Source: Bacteroidales bacterium (GTDB lineage Bacteria > Bacteroidota > Bacteroidia > Bacteroidales > UBA1402). From it: a stretch of 64,000 nucleotides of DNA. The notes beneath the pieces are model-generated. The model was not told where the DNA came from. It saw nothing but the letters and a program-made list of their open reading frames with translations, and ran no database searches. Position 1 is the stretch's first letter; the number at the start of each line of letters is the position of its first letter. A program made the translations under genes and the position numbers. The DNA lies in the NCBI GenBank assembly GCA_021373135.1, contig JAJFTH010000004.1:182212-246211 (forward strand). The letters run 5' to 3'. Shown piece by piece: positions 28,816-38,094 of the stretch.

Positions 28816-30978
28816 TTACTGTTCTATATTTTGATCCTTTTCAGAACTAAGTTCAAGCTTTAACAGTTTGTAAATCCGTTTCCTGAATTTCGTAAAAGGA
28901 GGAAGCAACCCGGTAAAGTCCTCTACTGCAAATTGTTTGGCTTGATTTAAAAATAAGAATGAAGGCTTATCCTCTGATTGTGATCGGATCTGATCGTAAA
29001 AAAGCTGATCACTTTCCTGCCAAGCGCGTGTTGCTTTGATGATGTAAAGATTCACATTTGCATTTTTCAGTAAAGGTTTTGGTATATTGTGCTGAACCAA
29101 AGCAGGACATTCAAAAAGAACAATATCTGGATTTACTTTGCCATATTTAACAAGGTCTTGGATATTCTCGGCCTGGAAATAGGCTTTTGATTCAACGGAA
29201 AAGTCTGTATGGTAAGAAACAAATCGGACATAAAACCCAAGCTCCTCCCAATAGGCCATCATATTATCGGCAATGAAACTTTTTCCTTCCCCTGAATCTT
29301 TACTGATTAGGTTGATGATAGTTGTCTTATTGGGTGTGAAATAATTCATGAGCATGTTGCAGGAATACGCTGTGGCCATTCGGTTTCGTTCCTTTGCAAA
29401 ACTTCGGAATTTTAAGGTTGCGTTTCCAGGGAAAGCCCCCAGGACATTTGCTTTTGATAAGTTTGTTGCCCTGTACTTGTCACGGATGGTTTTGTCAAAA
29501 AGTTCCAATATCAGAAAACATCCTATAATGAAAATTAAACTTCCGAAAAAGGCAATAATTATTATCGACTTTCTGTTGGTCCCTGAATCGGCAAGCGGAT
29601 AGACAGGAGGCGAAACGACGTTAAGTTTGGAGTACATCATTTCAAGGCTTTTTTGCTGCAATTTTGCCTGTGCCAAATGGTTTAAAAGAGTGTGATAGGA
29701 TTCTTCCGTAAAGGTAATTTCACGTTCCTGCCTTTTTAAGTTTGGCCCTATGGGCGTATAATGAACATACTTCACATCGATTTCCTTTTTCCTTTCTTGC
29801 AGAATGCTGATTTCGGCCTTTGCTTTTTCATTAATTAGCACCTGCGAGAGCCACTCCTGAATGAAACTATTCATTGAAACACCTTCTTTTGAATATTGTG
29901 TGGCATTTAAATCATTCGATATATCATAAAGTTTTTGTTCTGAAATATCTAATAACTGTTTGTATTTTGGTAATTTTTCTGATTGATCCGTGTTCTCATC
30001 ATTGATAGTTTCCAATTCGGTGATTTTTTTTGTCAAAAGAGAAACAATATTCAAATTTTTGATAAACTGCTTGTTCTCTTTCATGAGTTCCGAACGGGTC
30101 GCCAACCTATTTTCCAGATTATCTATTAATTTCTGGGAAGAATAGAAATCAAGCATAGCCTGCTCATATTTGGTTTCAATAGTGTTGCTCATAGCGATAA
30201 GCATACCGGTTTGTTCTTCATAATTGATGATCTTACCTTGCATGCTATAATTCATCAGGGAATCTTCCTGAAGTTTCAGTAGTTCACGTGAAAGATTCAA
30301 TTGCTTTTCAAAATATGAAATAACATCGTTTGAAGAGCCAAGTTGCAATTTGGAATATTCCGATATCAGTTCTTCATTAAGAATGGCCAAGGTCTGATGT
30401 ACAATGCCTGGATCATTACAACTATATTTAATCTCAATCATATCACTGGAACCTAATCTGCGTGCTTCTATTTTTCCAAGAGCCGAAATGCTGTAGAATG
30501 GGTGAAACCAGTTAAGAAGACCATATATGAAATTATTGTTTCCTGATTCTTTATATTTAATAAGATTCTTAACGGTTATTTCTTCGGATTTCTTATCAAT
30601 AAGCCTTTTTACGTCTTTAGGTACAATATTTAACAGTTCGTTGTAGTTTGACGCTCTGATGTATTTATTGTCCTGTTTCGGGTCACCTTTCATCATGGCC
30701 TGGGCAAATAATCTAATGGAAACTTTTTCTAGAATGGAACGTGAATGTACCAGAAAAATGATGTTGTCAAAAGCATTATTGGCATACTGGCTGGAATTAT
30801 TTCCTTCGTCAACATTCGGACTTGATGCAATACCTGTAAAAATGGTAGTACTTGCTTCATACGTCGTGGGTAAATTGGATGTAAAATAATAAGTTGGAAT
30901 CGTAACAAGCAAGGGTACGATAAGAATCCAGTACCTAATACGGTAAATGAAACGAAAAAGGGTTACAACGACATCCAT
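28816..30978 (-). CDS. Wzc-like polysaccharide co-polymerase with degenerate kinase domain
   Basis: 720 residues. N-terminal Wzz domain between helices near 15-33 and 470-495, with a long coiled-coil periplasmic region (about 200-450, including a GNVR-like TFTEESYHTLLNHL). The C-terminal cytoplasmic domain is BY-kinase-like but altered: Walker A reads SKDSGEGKS (559-567), no A' Asp motif follows, Walker B is LFECPA (Glu instead of Asp), and the tail LSSEKDQNIEQ has no tyrosine cluster. It should still set chain length and organise export, but tyrosine autophosphorylation is unlikely. It lies between the Wzy-like and half-TolC genes. Confidence 0.85.
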   Translation of the reverse strand: MDVVVTLFRFIYRIRYWILIVPLLVTIPTYYFTSNLPTTYEASTTIFTGIASSPNVDEGNNSSQYANNAFDNIIFLVHSRSILEKVSIRLFAQAMMKGDPKQDNKYIRASNYNELLNIVPKDVKRLIDKKSEEITVKNLIKYKESGNNNFIYGLLNWFHPFYSISALGKIEARRLGSSDMIEIKYSCNDPGIVHQTLAILNEELISEYSKLQLGSSNDVISYFEKQLNLSRELLKLQEDSLMNYSMQGKIINYEEQTGMLIAMSNTIETKYEQAMLDFYSSQKLIDNLENRLATRSELMKENKQFIKNLNIVSLLTKKITELETINDENTDQSEKLPKYKQLLDISEQKLYDISNDLNATQYSKEGVSMNSFIQEWLSQVLINEKAKAEISILQERKKEIDVKYVHYTPIGPNLKRQEREITFTEESYHTLLNHLAQAKLQQKSLEMMYSKLNVVSPPVYPLADSGTNRKSIIIIAFFGSLIFIIGCFLILELFDKTIRDKYRATNLSKANVLGAFPGNATLKFRSFAKERNRMATAYSCNMLMNYFTPNKTTIINLISKDSGEGKSFIADNMMAYWEELGFYVRFVSYHTDFSVESKAYFQAENIQDLVKYGKVNPDIVLFECPALVQHNIPKPLLKNANVNLYIIKATRAWQESDQLFYDQIRSQSEDKPSFLFLNQAKQFAVEDFTGLLPPFTKFRKRIYKLLKLELSSEKDQNIEQ

Positions 30979-30983
30979 TGTTG

Positions 30984-31766
30984 TTATTTGTTGATGATTT
31001 TAACACCCGTTAGCATCTCTAGGAGTAAAATTGATCTGGTAAGTTCGGCTTTGGCACTTTCATAATCCGATATGGCAGCAGACTGTGCGGTTTTTCCGGT
31101 ATTCAGTTCTACAAGATCTGCATTTCCGGTAGTAAAGTTTGTTTCAATTGTTTTCATCATTGAAGTGGCAATTACAACAAGTTCCGCCTTCGCTTTCAGA
31201 GTTCCGATAATCTGATTGGCAGTCGTATAGGCTTCAATTATTTTTATTTTTCGCTCTTCTTTCGCCATAAGTAATTGATAATCAACTTGTTTTAAGCGCT
31301 CGCTTTGTTTTCTTATTTTGTTCTTGTGTTCAAATAAATCACTTATTGGTAATCCAAAACCAGCTCCAATGCCATAAGATGAATTTAATGCGTCCGAGTA
31401 TTGAAGAAAAGATCCTGCCCCGCTTGTGTTACTGCTTAAACTTGTTCCCTTTCCATAGTTATAATTTCCGGAGAAGTGCAAATAGCTCAACCATTCCTGT
31501 TTGATCGATTTAAGGTTTAATTCTTCTATGGTTTTTGTCGACTTGATATATCCAATCTGTGGGCTGTTTTCTATGGCTTCGAGTAAATAGGAAAGGGGGG
31601 GGAGTATTAAGTTTTCAAGATTATCAGCATTCTGGTCTGTAGTATCAGTAGTCTGAATGATTGTGGATGAATCATTCTCCTGAGCATTCAAATGAAAGTT
31701 TATTCCTAAAAATAGCAGGAAAAAATAAAAAAGGATTGAATTTCGGCAAACTGATTTCATAATCAA
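30984..31766 (-). CDS. Half-length TolC-like outer-membrane protein
   Basis: 260 residues: a signal peptide (1-28, ending LNAQ), a Thr/Asp-rich linker, then one TolC-type repeat with helices flanking a beta hairpin (FSGNYNYGKG, YGIGAGFGLPISDLF) and a final helix rich in Ala/Glu. Full TolC proteins have two such repeats in about 430 residues, so this is half size; a trimer would not close the usual barrel, but a hexamer could. Its start ATG overlaps the stop of the preceding transferase gene (ATGA, 31763-31766), so translation is coupled. No Wza-type export protein is in the window; this protein occupies the expected place. Confidence 0.75.
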   Translation of the reverse strand: MIMKSVCRNSILFYFFLLFLGINFHLNAQENDSSTIIQTTDTTDQNADNLENLILPPLSYLLEAIENSPQIGYIKSTKTIEELNLKSIKQEWLSYLHFSGNYNYGKGTSLSSNTSGAGSFLQYSDALNSSYGIGAGFGLPISDLFEHKNKIRKQSERLKQVDYQLLMAKEERKIKIIEAYTTANQIIGTLKAKAELVVIATSMMKTIETNFTTGNADLVELNTGKTAQSAAISDYESAKAELTRSILLLEMLTGVKIINK

Positions 31767-32920
31767 ACATTTTCTTTTTGAATAAACGCAGTGAATGTCT
31801 TGAAAATTATTTTAATATCCAAAAAAAGTGAGAATTCTTTTGCGTACCGTATATCCAGTAATTTTCGTTCTTCTGCAGACAATTTTCCGGCTTCTCCCCT
31901 TTTTTCTACTTGCCAGAGTCCTGTCAAACCGGAGGGTGCCATAAAACGATCGATGTACTCATCTTTTGTTAATAGTTCTGCCTCGTACAAAGGAAGTGGT
32001 CGATTTCCTACAATGGACATATCCCCTTTGAGAACATTAATTAATTGTGGCAGCTCGTCAATGCTATATTTTCGGATAATCCTTCCAACCTTTGTTATGC
32101 GGGGATCTTTATCAAATTTTACAAATGCATTTTTTTGTTTATTTCGTTGAATTTGTATATAATCTTTTTCCGAAAGTACAAAGTCGTCAGAGACCATCAG
32201 TAAATCATCTTCATCAGTGAGAATAGGCTCATCTGTCATTTCAATTTTTTCAACATTTCTTTCTTCTTGCCGGTATTGATTTAACAACGAAAATTCTTTA
32301 AGTCGTTTATCTGCATCAACGAACATTGAACGGAATTTGTAAAAATTAAAAACTTTGTAGTTGCTACCAACTCTTTTTGATTTATAGACAATAGCACCTT
32401 TACTCTCAATCCTGATGGATAAGGCTGCAATAACATATAAGGGGAACAAAAGAATGAGGGCAGCAAGAGATAAAATGATGTCGAATATTCTTTTCCACAA
32501 TGGTAGGTGAAACAAACGAATGGGATTTGTTTCATCAAGAAGTGCCGTATCGATTTTTTGTTGATGTTTCAGATTAAAATCAAAGATTTCCTGTAATCTG
32601 GCTTTATCAACATTTGGAGTGATTGTATCCAGAATACCGTTTTTAAGGTATACGAAGCCTTCGAGATTATCCAGAGCTTCTGATATTAAAATGAAATAGC
32701 CATACGGAAAAACTTTTCGAAGCGCAGCAATACACTCGAGGTCTGTTTCCATCTTCTCTTTTTCAATCAAGAAAAATAAGACAGAGAATCCTTTGTATGA
32801 ATGCTTGTTTTTCAGTATTTCGAAATGTGAATGGAAAACCTCAAGATCGTCATTCAGAAGTTCAACGAAGTGTGAGATTGTGCTTGTTTTCTTTCCGATA
32901 TAAAAAACTTTTAGGCTCAT
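31763..32920 (-). CDS. Initiating sugar phosphotransferase (WbaP/WcaJ-type) with receiver-like N-terminus
   Basis: 385 residues. Residues 1-118 look like a CheY fold (KVFYIG, VLFFLIE, YFILISE) without the acidic pair, phospho-Asp or conserved Lys, so a pseudo-receiver. After KRIFDIILSLAALILLFPLY (143-162, re-entrant membrane helix) comes the phosphoglycosyl transferase domain: VYKSKRVG, YKFRSM, the catalytic Asp-Glu in SIDELPQLINVLKG (288-289) and SIVGNRPLP, then SGLTGLWQV. A 55-residue acidic insert (206-262) splits the domain. It would load the first sugar-1-phosphate on undecaprenyl phosphate. It overlaps the stand-alone receiver gene by 4 bp (ATGA). Confidence 0.88.
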   Translation of the reverse strand: MSLKVFYIGKKTSTISHFVELLNDDLEVFHSHFEILKNKHSYKGFSVLFFLIEKEKMETDLECIAALRKVFPYGYFILISEALDNLEGFVYLKNGILDTITPNVDKARLQEIFDFNLKHQQKIDTALLDETNPIRLFHLPLWKRIFDIILSLAALILLFPLYVIAALSIRIESKGAIVYKSKRVGSNYKVFNFYKFRSMFVDADKRLKEFSLLNQYRQEERNVEKIEMTDEPILTDEDDLLMVSDDFVLSEKDYIQIQRNKQKNAFVKFDKDPRITKVGRIIRKYSIDELPQLINVLKGDMSIVGNRPLPLYEAELLTKDEYIDRFMAPSGLTGLWQVEKRGEAGKLSAEERKLLDIRYAKEFSLFLDIKIIFKTFTAFIQKENV

Positions 32921-33282
32921 TGTATGATTTTTTTCACCCGGACTTTAAGTTCCATTGGATTGAAAGGTTTAAGGATATAGTCATCTGCCCCTTCAGATAA
33001 AAGACGAATCCGTTCTGTCGTACTGTCTTCGCCTGAAAGCATTATTACGTGAATGGATTTAAAAAGGTTATTATTTTTAAGGTAATGCAGAAATTCATCA
33101 CCAGGCATTTCAGGCATCTTAATGTCAGAAATGATTAGATCAGGAATATTTCCTTCTTGCAGCCAGGCAATTCCTTTAATGGGATTCTCAAACCAAATAA
33201 GATCGAAATCCATGGATAAATAAATTGAAATGATTTTAGCGATAGACTCCTTGTCATCTATAATGAGTATTCTTTTTTTCAT
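32917..33282 (-). CDS. Stand-alone response-regulator receiver (CheY-like)
   Basis: 121 residues, receiver domain only. All key residues are present: IIDDKES (acidic pair, 9-10), ISDIKMPEM (phospho-acceptor Asp53), a Ser at 83 in the Thr/Ser position and KPF (Lys105). It heads the minus-strand assembly operon, and its stop overlaps the start of the pseudo-receiver-bearing transferase (4 bp). That arrangement suggests signalling to the initiating step of the pathway. A hybrid REC-histidine kinase gene (34641-35780) lies 1.4 kb away. Confidence 0.88.
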   Translation of the reverse strand: MKKRILIIDDKESIAKIISIYLSMDFDLIWFENPIKGIAWLQEGNIPDLIISDIKMPEMPGDEFLHYLKNNNLFKSIHVIMLSGEDSTTERIRLLSEGADDYILKPFNPMELKVRVKKIIQ

Positions 33283-33356
33283 ATTCTCACTTGTATTTAG
33301 CAGGCTCTTTTTCTTTATCTCAATGCTATATATTCTTTTGCTATGGCAATTTATGC

Positions 33357-33364
33357 CAAAGATA
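33357..33364 (-). promoter_or_regulatory. Bacteroidota -7 box for the polysaccharide assembly operon
   Basis: The minus strand reads TATCTTTG, an exact TAnnTTTG match. It would start transcripts near 33350, leaving a leader of about 70 bases before the receiver gene ATG at 33282. No strong -33 element. Confidence 0.42.
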
Positions 33365-33569
33365 TAAAATGGATTTGAATATTGTGAAGTTTTGAACGAA
33401 AAGAATCTCGGTTAAATTAGGTGTTATCTATTTTCATTTCACATAATAGGAAGTTAATGTGCTGTTTATATTCTGCCTTTGCATCTAATTTAACGTGAGT
33501 TCGAAATAAGATAAGAATAATACAAACTGTTTATCGATGCTGTTTTTTCATAAATGTTCCCTTGTTCTA

Positions 33570-33600
33570 TTTGAACATTAAAAAAAAGAAATATATCTTT
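33570..33600 (+). promoter_or_regulatory. Probable promoter of the UXS-like gene
   Basis: TTTG at 33570-33573, 20 bp spacing, then TATCTTT at 33594-33600, followed by A where G is expected. This nearly matches TTTG-N19-21-TAnnTTTG. The gene starts 38 bp downstream. Confidence 0.45.
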
Positions 33601-33638
33601 ACACAATATTGCGTATACATGCATTAACGTGAATAAAA

Positions 33639-34574
33639 ATGAAACAAATCTTAATTACCGGCGGGGCTGGCTTTATAGGCTCACATTTATGTGCCCGTTT
33701 ACTTAAAGAGGGACATAATGTTGTTTGTTTAGATAATTTTTTTACAGGTTCAAAAAAGAATATTTTACCTTTAATCTCAAATCCATTTTTCGAACTTGTT
33801 CGTCATGATGTGACATACCCTTATTATACAGATATAGACGAAATATATAATCTTGCGTGTCCGGCCTCTCCCATTCATTATCAATATGATGCTATTCAGA
33901 CAGTGAAAACATCTGTCATGGGAGCAATTAATATCTTAGGGTTGGCAAAACGAACTGGAGCTAAAGTATTACAAGCTTCTACCAGTGAGGTTTATGGAGA
34001 TCCTGTGGTCCATCCTCAGACTGAAAGTTATTGGGGGAATGTTAATCCTATTGGCATCAGATCTTGTTACGATGAAGGTAAGCGGGTAGTTGAAACCCTT
34101 TTTATGGATTATTATCGCCAAAACCAAGCACGAATAAAAATTATCCGTATATTTAACACTTACGGGCCAAACATGATGCCTAATGACGGCAGAGTTGTTT
34201 CGAATTTCATTATGCAGGCTTTAAATAATGAAGATATCACTATTTATGGAGATGGAAGTCAAACCCGAAGCTTTCAATATGTTGATGATCTGGTAGAAGG
34301 TATGATTAGAATGATGGCTACCGGAGATGATTTTACCGGTCCTGTAAATATTGGAAATCCAAATGAGTTTACGATTCGTCAGTTAGGTGAATTGGTTGTT
34401 AAGTTGACCGGCTCGCGTTCAAAAATTTGTTATTTACCTTTACCTAACGATGATCCTAAGCAAAGAAAGCCAGATATTTCACTTGCACAGAATAAATTAA
34501 ACTGGAATCCGACCATTCAATTAGATGAAGGTTTGCAACGTACAATTGATTACTTTAAATCAATTTCATATTGA
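33639..34574 (+). CDS. UDP-glucuronate decarboxylase-like SDR (UDP-xylose synthase)
   Basis: 311 residues. GGAGFIGSH (8-16) binds [15 protein letters not shown] (71-82), [10 protein letters not shown] (113-122), the catalytic YDEGK (Tyr144/Lys148) and [10 protein letters not shown] are the signature blocks of the UXS family, which converts UDP-glucuronate to UDP-xylose by oxidation, decarboxylation and reduction. Many Bacteroidota polysaccharide loci carry it, so xylose or a derivative is a likely repeat-unit sugar. It is transcribed divergently from the assembly operon and followed 66 bp later by a sensor kinase gene. Confidence 0.88.
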   Translation: MKQILITGGAGFIGSHLCARLLKEGHNVVCLDNFFTGSKKNILPLISNPFFELVRHDVTYPYYTDIDEIYNLACPASPIHYQYDAIQTVKTSVMGAINILGLAKRTGAKVLQASTSEVYGDPVVHPQTESYWGNVNPIGIRSCYDEGKRVVETLFMDYYRQNQARIKIIRIFNTYGPNMMPNDGRVVSNFIMQALNNEDITIYGDGSQTRSFQYVDDLVEGMIRMMATGDDFTGPVNIGNPNEFTIRQLGELVVKLTGSRSKICYLPLPNDDPKQRKPDISLAQNKLNWNPTIQLDEGLQRTIDYFKSISY

Positions 34575-34640
34575 ATGAGATTTGTTTAAAATATAATTCA
34601 AGTCTGAATTGCTGAAATAATTGAAATAAAAATCGATTAA

Positions 34641-35780
34641 ATGAATGTTGAAATAAATAATCCGGAATATAAAATATTAATAGTAGACGATGTTCTATCA
34701 AACTTATTACTTTTGAAAGTTTTGCTATCTAAAGAAAAATTTCAAATTTCTACTGCCATGGGGGGAAGAGAGGCTTTGGAAAAAGTAAAACAGGATATTC
34801 CGGATTTGATTCTTTTAGATGTAATGATGCCTGATATTGACGGTTTTGAAGTGACCAGACAATTGAGAAGCATGCCGGAGCCTTACTCAGATATATCCAT
34901 TATCTTTCTTACAGCATTAAATGGTACTCCTGAAGTTGTTAAAGGTTTTCAGATAGGTGCCAATGACTTTGTATCAAAACCCTTTAGCAGAGAAGAATTA
35001 ATTATCCGTGTAAAGCATCAGATTTCTTTAATTGCAGCTAAGCGGATCATTCTTCAACAAACGGAAGCTTTGCGAAAATCAATTTTTGCCCGTGATAAAA
35101 TGTATTCTGTCATTGCACATGATTTACGTTCCCCTATGGGCTCTATTAAGATGATGCTGAACTTACTTATCATGACAACATCAAGCGAGGCAATCGGAAG
35201 TGAAATGTATGAGATGTTGAGTATGGCTAATAAAACGACTGAAGAGACTTTCACCTTATTGGACAATCTGCTCAAGTGGACAAAAAGTAATACCGGTCGT
35301 TTGAATGTTGTTTATCAACAATCTGAAATGGTTTCACTGGCAAAGGGCGTGATTGAAGTTTTTAGCAAGATTGCCGAATTGAAACAGGTGACCATATTAC
35401 TCGATGCTCCTGAGAGTTGTGATATAAATGCCGACAGAGATATGATAAAAAGCGTTTTGCGAAACTTGTTAAGCAATGCCATCAAGTTTAGTAAGATTGG
35501 TGGAAAGATTTTCGTTCATATCAATGATGATGTTCCTGAAGAAAATGGTGAGGTTGTTGTCAGTGTTGAAGATGAAGGATGTGGCATCAGTGAAGAAGCG
35601 CAAAAGAAACTTTTAAATATTGAAACTCATTTTAGTACATTTGGAACAAACAATGAAGAAGGGTCTGGTTTGGGCTTGCTATTGTGCCAGGATTTTGTAA
35701 CAAAAAATGGCGGTCGTTTATGGTTTACTTCCAAAGAGGGCGTTGGTACTACCTTTAATTTTTCTATTCCAAAGCATTAA
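34641..35780 (+). CDS. Hybrid receiver-histidine kinase (REC-HisKA-HATPase)
   Basis: 379 residues, soluble. N-terminal receiver with Asp60 (LILLDVMMP) and Lys113; HisKA with the H-box IAHDLRSP (His160); then HATPase with the N-box LRNLLSNAIKF, VEDEGCGI and GSGLGLLLC. There is no periplasmic sensor, so its input arrives through the receiver. It could phosphorylate the stand-alone receiver encoded at 32917-33282. Two-component control of polysaccharide genes is common, but the pairing here rests only on proximity. Confidence 0.9.
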   Translation: MNVEINNPEYKILIVDDVLSNLLLLKVLLSKEKFQISTAMGGREALEKVKQDIPDLILLDVMMPDIDGFEVTRQLRSMPEPYSDISIIFLTALNGTPEVVKGFQIGANDFVSKPFSREELIIRVKHQISLIAAKRIILQQTEALRKSIFARDKMYSVIAHDLRSPMGSIKMMLNLLIMTTSSEAIGSEMYEMLSMANKTTEETFTLLDNLLKWTKSNTGRLNVVYQQSEMVSLAKGVIEVFSKIAELKQVTILLDAPESCDINADRDMIKSVLRNLLSNAIKFSKIGGKIFVHINDDVPEENGEVVVSVEDEGCGISEEAQKKLLNIETHFSTFGTNNEEGSGLGLLLCQDFVTKNGGRLWFTSKEGVGTTFNFSIPKH

Positions 35781-35807
35781 TTTTCGATTTTCTAAGATGA
35801 GGATGCG

Positions 35808-36743
35808 ATGGTGAAAACTGACATTAAATCAATAGACTCTTTGCATGAAAAGGAAAATGAGAATCCTTTGCTCTCGATTATAACTGTGAATTATAATGGT
35901 TTGCAAGATACATGTGAATTAATTGATTCGTTGCTAAATACTATTTTTTCAGTTCCTTTTGAGATTATTGTTGTTGACAATGCCTCCAGGATTGATGAGG
36001 CTGAAATATTAAAAAATCGGTATCCTCAGATAATAACCATACGAAGTGACAAAAACTTAGGCTTTTCAGGGGGGAATAACCTTGGCATTCGGAATGCCAT
36101 GGGTGATTATTTTTTTTTTATGAACAATGATACTTACGTTCGCACGGACGGGTTTCGTTCTTTGATTGACGCATTCAAACTTAAACCTGAAATTGCTGCA
36201 GTTTCTCCAAAAATTTTATTTGCAGAACCAGGCAATACAATCCAATTTGCCGGTTATACCCCTCTTACAAAAATAACTTTACGCAATGAAATAATTGGTT
36301 TTGGTCAGCTTGATGACGGAAGATGGGATATTCCTAAGCCTATTCCGATTGTTCATGGCGCTGCTATGTTATTTAGAAAAAGTGCGATTGATCATATAGG
36401 GTTTATGCCCGAAATTTATTTTCTTTACTATGAGGAGCTGGATTGGAGCGCATCTATTCAACGTGAGGGGCTTGAGTGTTGGTATGTTCCGTCTTGCGTT
36501 GTATTTCATAAGGGAAGTAAAAGCACAGGTGTCTACAGTTCAATGCAAATTTTTTACAAGACGCGCAATAGATTACTTTATGCCTGGAGAAATTTAACTG
36601 GTATGAACAGATTTTTGTCTGTCGCTTATCAGATATTAATTGCGAATTTCAAGATCTGTTTTTTGTTTTTAATCAAAGGAAAGGCCTCTTTAACCAAATC
36701 TTGTATTCTCGGAATCTTTGCTTTTCTGAAGATGGAAAAATAA
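35808..36743 (+). CDS. Glycosyltransferase family 2 (rhamnosyltransferase-like)
   Basis: 311 residues. LSIITVNYNGLQDTCELIDS, VVDNAS, the long GFSGGNNLGIRNAMGDYFFF, NNDT (metal/UDP site, about 108-111) and EELDWSASIQREG are typical of the WcaE/RfbF-like GT2 group that often transfers rhamnose or similar deoxysugars from dTDP donors. The C-terminus is weakly hydrophobic. It is 27 bp after the kinase gene and may share a transcript. Donor unproven. Confidence 0.87.
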   Translation: MVKTDIKSIDSLHEKENENPLLSIITVNYNGLQDTCELIDSLLNTIFSVPFEIIVVDNASRIDEAEILKNRYPQIITIRSDKNLGFSGGNNLGIRNAMGDYFFFMNNDTYVRTDGFRSLIDAFKLKPEIAAVSPKILFAEPGNTIQFAGYTPLTKITLRNEIIGFGQLDDGRWDIPKPIPIVHGAAMLFRKSAIDHIGFMPEIYFLYYEELDWSASIQREGLECWYVPSCVVFHKGSKSTGVYSSMQIFYKTRNRLLYAWRNLTGMNRFLSVAYQILIANFKICFLFLIKGKASLTKSCILGIFAFLKMEK

Positions 36744-36776
36744 TCTGAAAGACTCATCATTTGGTTTTTTTTAAGC

Positions 36777-36794
36777 TTATTCAGTGCGCCCTAA
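36777..36794. repeat. 18-bp copy of the IS5-like element end
   Basis: TTATTCAGTGCGCCCTAA is the exact reverse complement of the left end of the IS5-like element at 15310-15327. No transposase lies next to it here. It overlaps the last codons and stop of the GT4 gene at 36781-37902, so the terminal RAH and stop of that protein are encoded by the repeat. Confidence 0.65.
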
Positions 36795-37902
36795 GTAAAA
36801 TATCTTGATAGAGTTCCGTGACCCTCAAGGATACTTGTTTGCTATCGAATCTATTTTTAACGAGCAGTGCTGCATTTTCTCCATGAATTCGAAGTAGTTC
36901 CCGATCATTAAAATATTGAAGGATTTTATTTTTGAGCATGACTGGATTACTAAAATCCGTCAGAGTTCCGTTAATATCATCTTGAATAATTTCGTTTGTT
37001 CCGTCGGTCGGTGTAACCAAGACAGCACATTTCATAGACATAGCTTCTAGTAAGGCAATAGATAAACCTTCCCATAAACTGGGTAAACAAAAAACATCGA
37101 TTGCATTTAATATTTCCGGGATTTCTGTTTTGAATCCTGAGGTAATAATGACATCATTCAAATGATGATCGTCGATATATTTCAATACAGATTCTTTAAG
37201 ATCGCCATCTCCCACGAGTAGTCCTTTAATCTCTTTATGAGTGGAATTTGCAGATTCAATGCTTTTTATGAAAGTGATTGGGTCTTTCTGAATAGTAATT
37301 CTTCCAATAAAGCCTATTATAAAATCGTCTGCTTGAAACCCAAACTCCTTTCTGATATTTATAAATTCGTTTTCAGGATTAAATTTTTGAAGGTTGATAC
37401 CGTTTTCTATTACTATGGCATTTTTGAGACCAAAGGCTTTTTGACCGGTTAACTTATTGCTCTGAGAAACGCAAATTACTTGAGTACTCAACGAACAAAG
37501 CATTTTTTCACTGAAAATTCTCAATGATTCAATGAATTTTGACTGATCCTGATGAAAACTCCAGCCATGAACGGTATAAATCATAGGGATCCTCATTATT
37601 CTGGAGAGCAGAACCATATTGGATGAAGCGCGGCTCCCATGTGCGTGAATAATCTGAATTTGTTCTTTTTTCAGAATTCTCATTATTTTACCAAAGATAC
37701 CAAAATCAAAAGCGTGCGAAGTCTCAATCACATAACAGGTGATACCCCTATTTCTCAACAAATCTATCATGTATCCTGAAGTGAATGCCAGCACAATAGG
37801 TGATATTTCAGGTCCGAAACCGGAGATTAAATCCATTAAATGGGATTCGCCTCCACCTATTTTCCCTTGCCTGATTACTTCTAAAACGTGAATGGATTTC
37901 AT
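36781..37902 (-). CDS. Glycosyltransferase family 4
   Basis: 373 residues, GT-B. The N-terminus EVIRQGKIGGGESHLMDL has the glycine-rich acceptor loop; HAHGSRASSN and VHGWSFH follow. The donor domain has GFIGRITIQKDP and LPSLWEGLSIALLEAMSMKC (E-x7-E), then TPTDGTNEII. The last residues (LRAH) and the stop lie within an 18-bp IS-end repeat, so the natural C-terminus may have been replaced, though the catalytic part is complete. It is a lone minus-strand gene at the right end of the island. Confidence 0.88.
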   Translation of the reverse strand: MKSIHVLEVIRQGKIGGGESHLMDLISGFGPEISPIVLAFTSGYMIDLLRNRGITCYVIETSHAFDFGIFGKIMRILKKEQIQIIHAHGSRASSNMVLLSRIMRIPMIYTVHGWSFHQDQSKFIESLRIFSEKMLCSLSTQVICVSQSNKLTGQKAFGLKNAIVIENGINLQKFNPENEFINIRKEFGFQADDFIIGFIGRITIQKDPITFIKSIESANSTHKEIKGLLVGDGDLKESVLKYIDDHHLNDVIITSGFKTEIPEILNAIDVFCLPSLWEGLSIALLEAMSMKCAVLVTPTDGTNEIIQDDINGTLTDFSNPVMLKNKILQYFNDRELLRIHGENAALLVKNRFDSKQVSLRVTELYQDILLRAH

Positions 37903-38094
37903 GGCCTATGTTCTTGATTTTATGAATATAAATAAAATGGGAAATGAATTAGTTCTCAAAGTATATCTCTTGTCTATGATTTTGAATTTTTTCCGTTGAG
38001 AATCGACAGAATTTGTAAAACGCTGTTAAGTTAGTATTTGTAAATATAACGTATGGTATCCATCATTACCATTTAAATATATGGTTTTTTTACT

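Larger units (their letters stand above)
33283..33638. other. Divergent control region of the island
   Basis: 356 bp, AT-rich, between the assembly operon (minus) and the UXS-like gene (plus). It holds an exact minus-strand -7 box at 33357-33364 and a plus-strand TTTG/TATCTTT pair at 33570-33600, listed separately. No gene, RNA or repeat seen otherwise. Confidence 0.5.
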
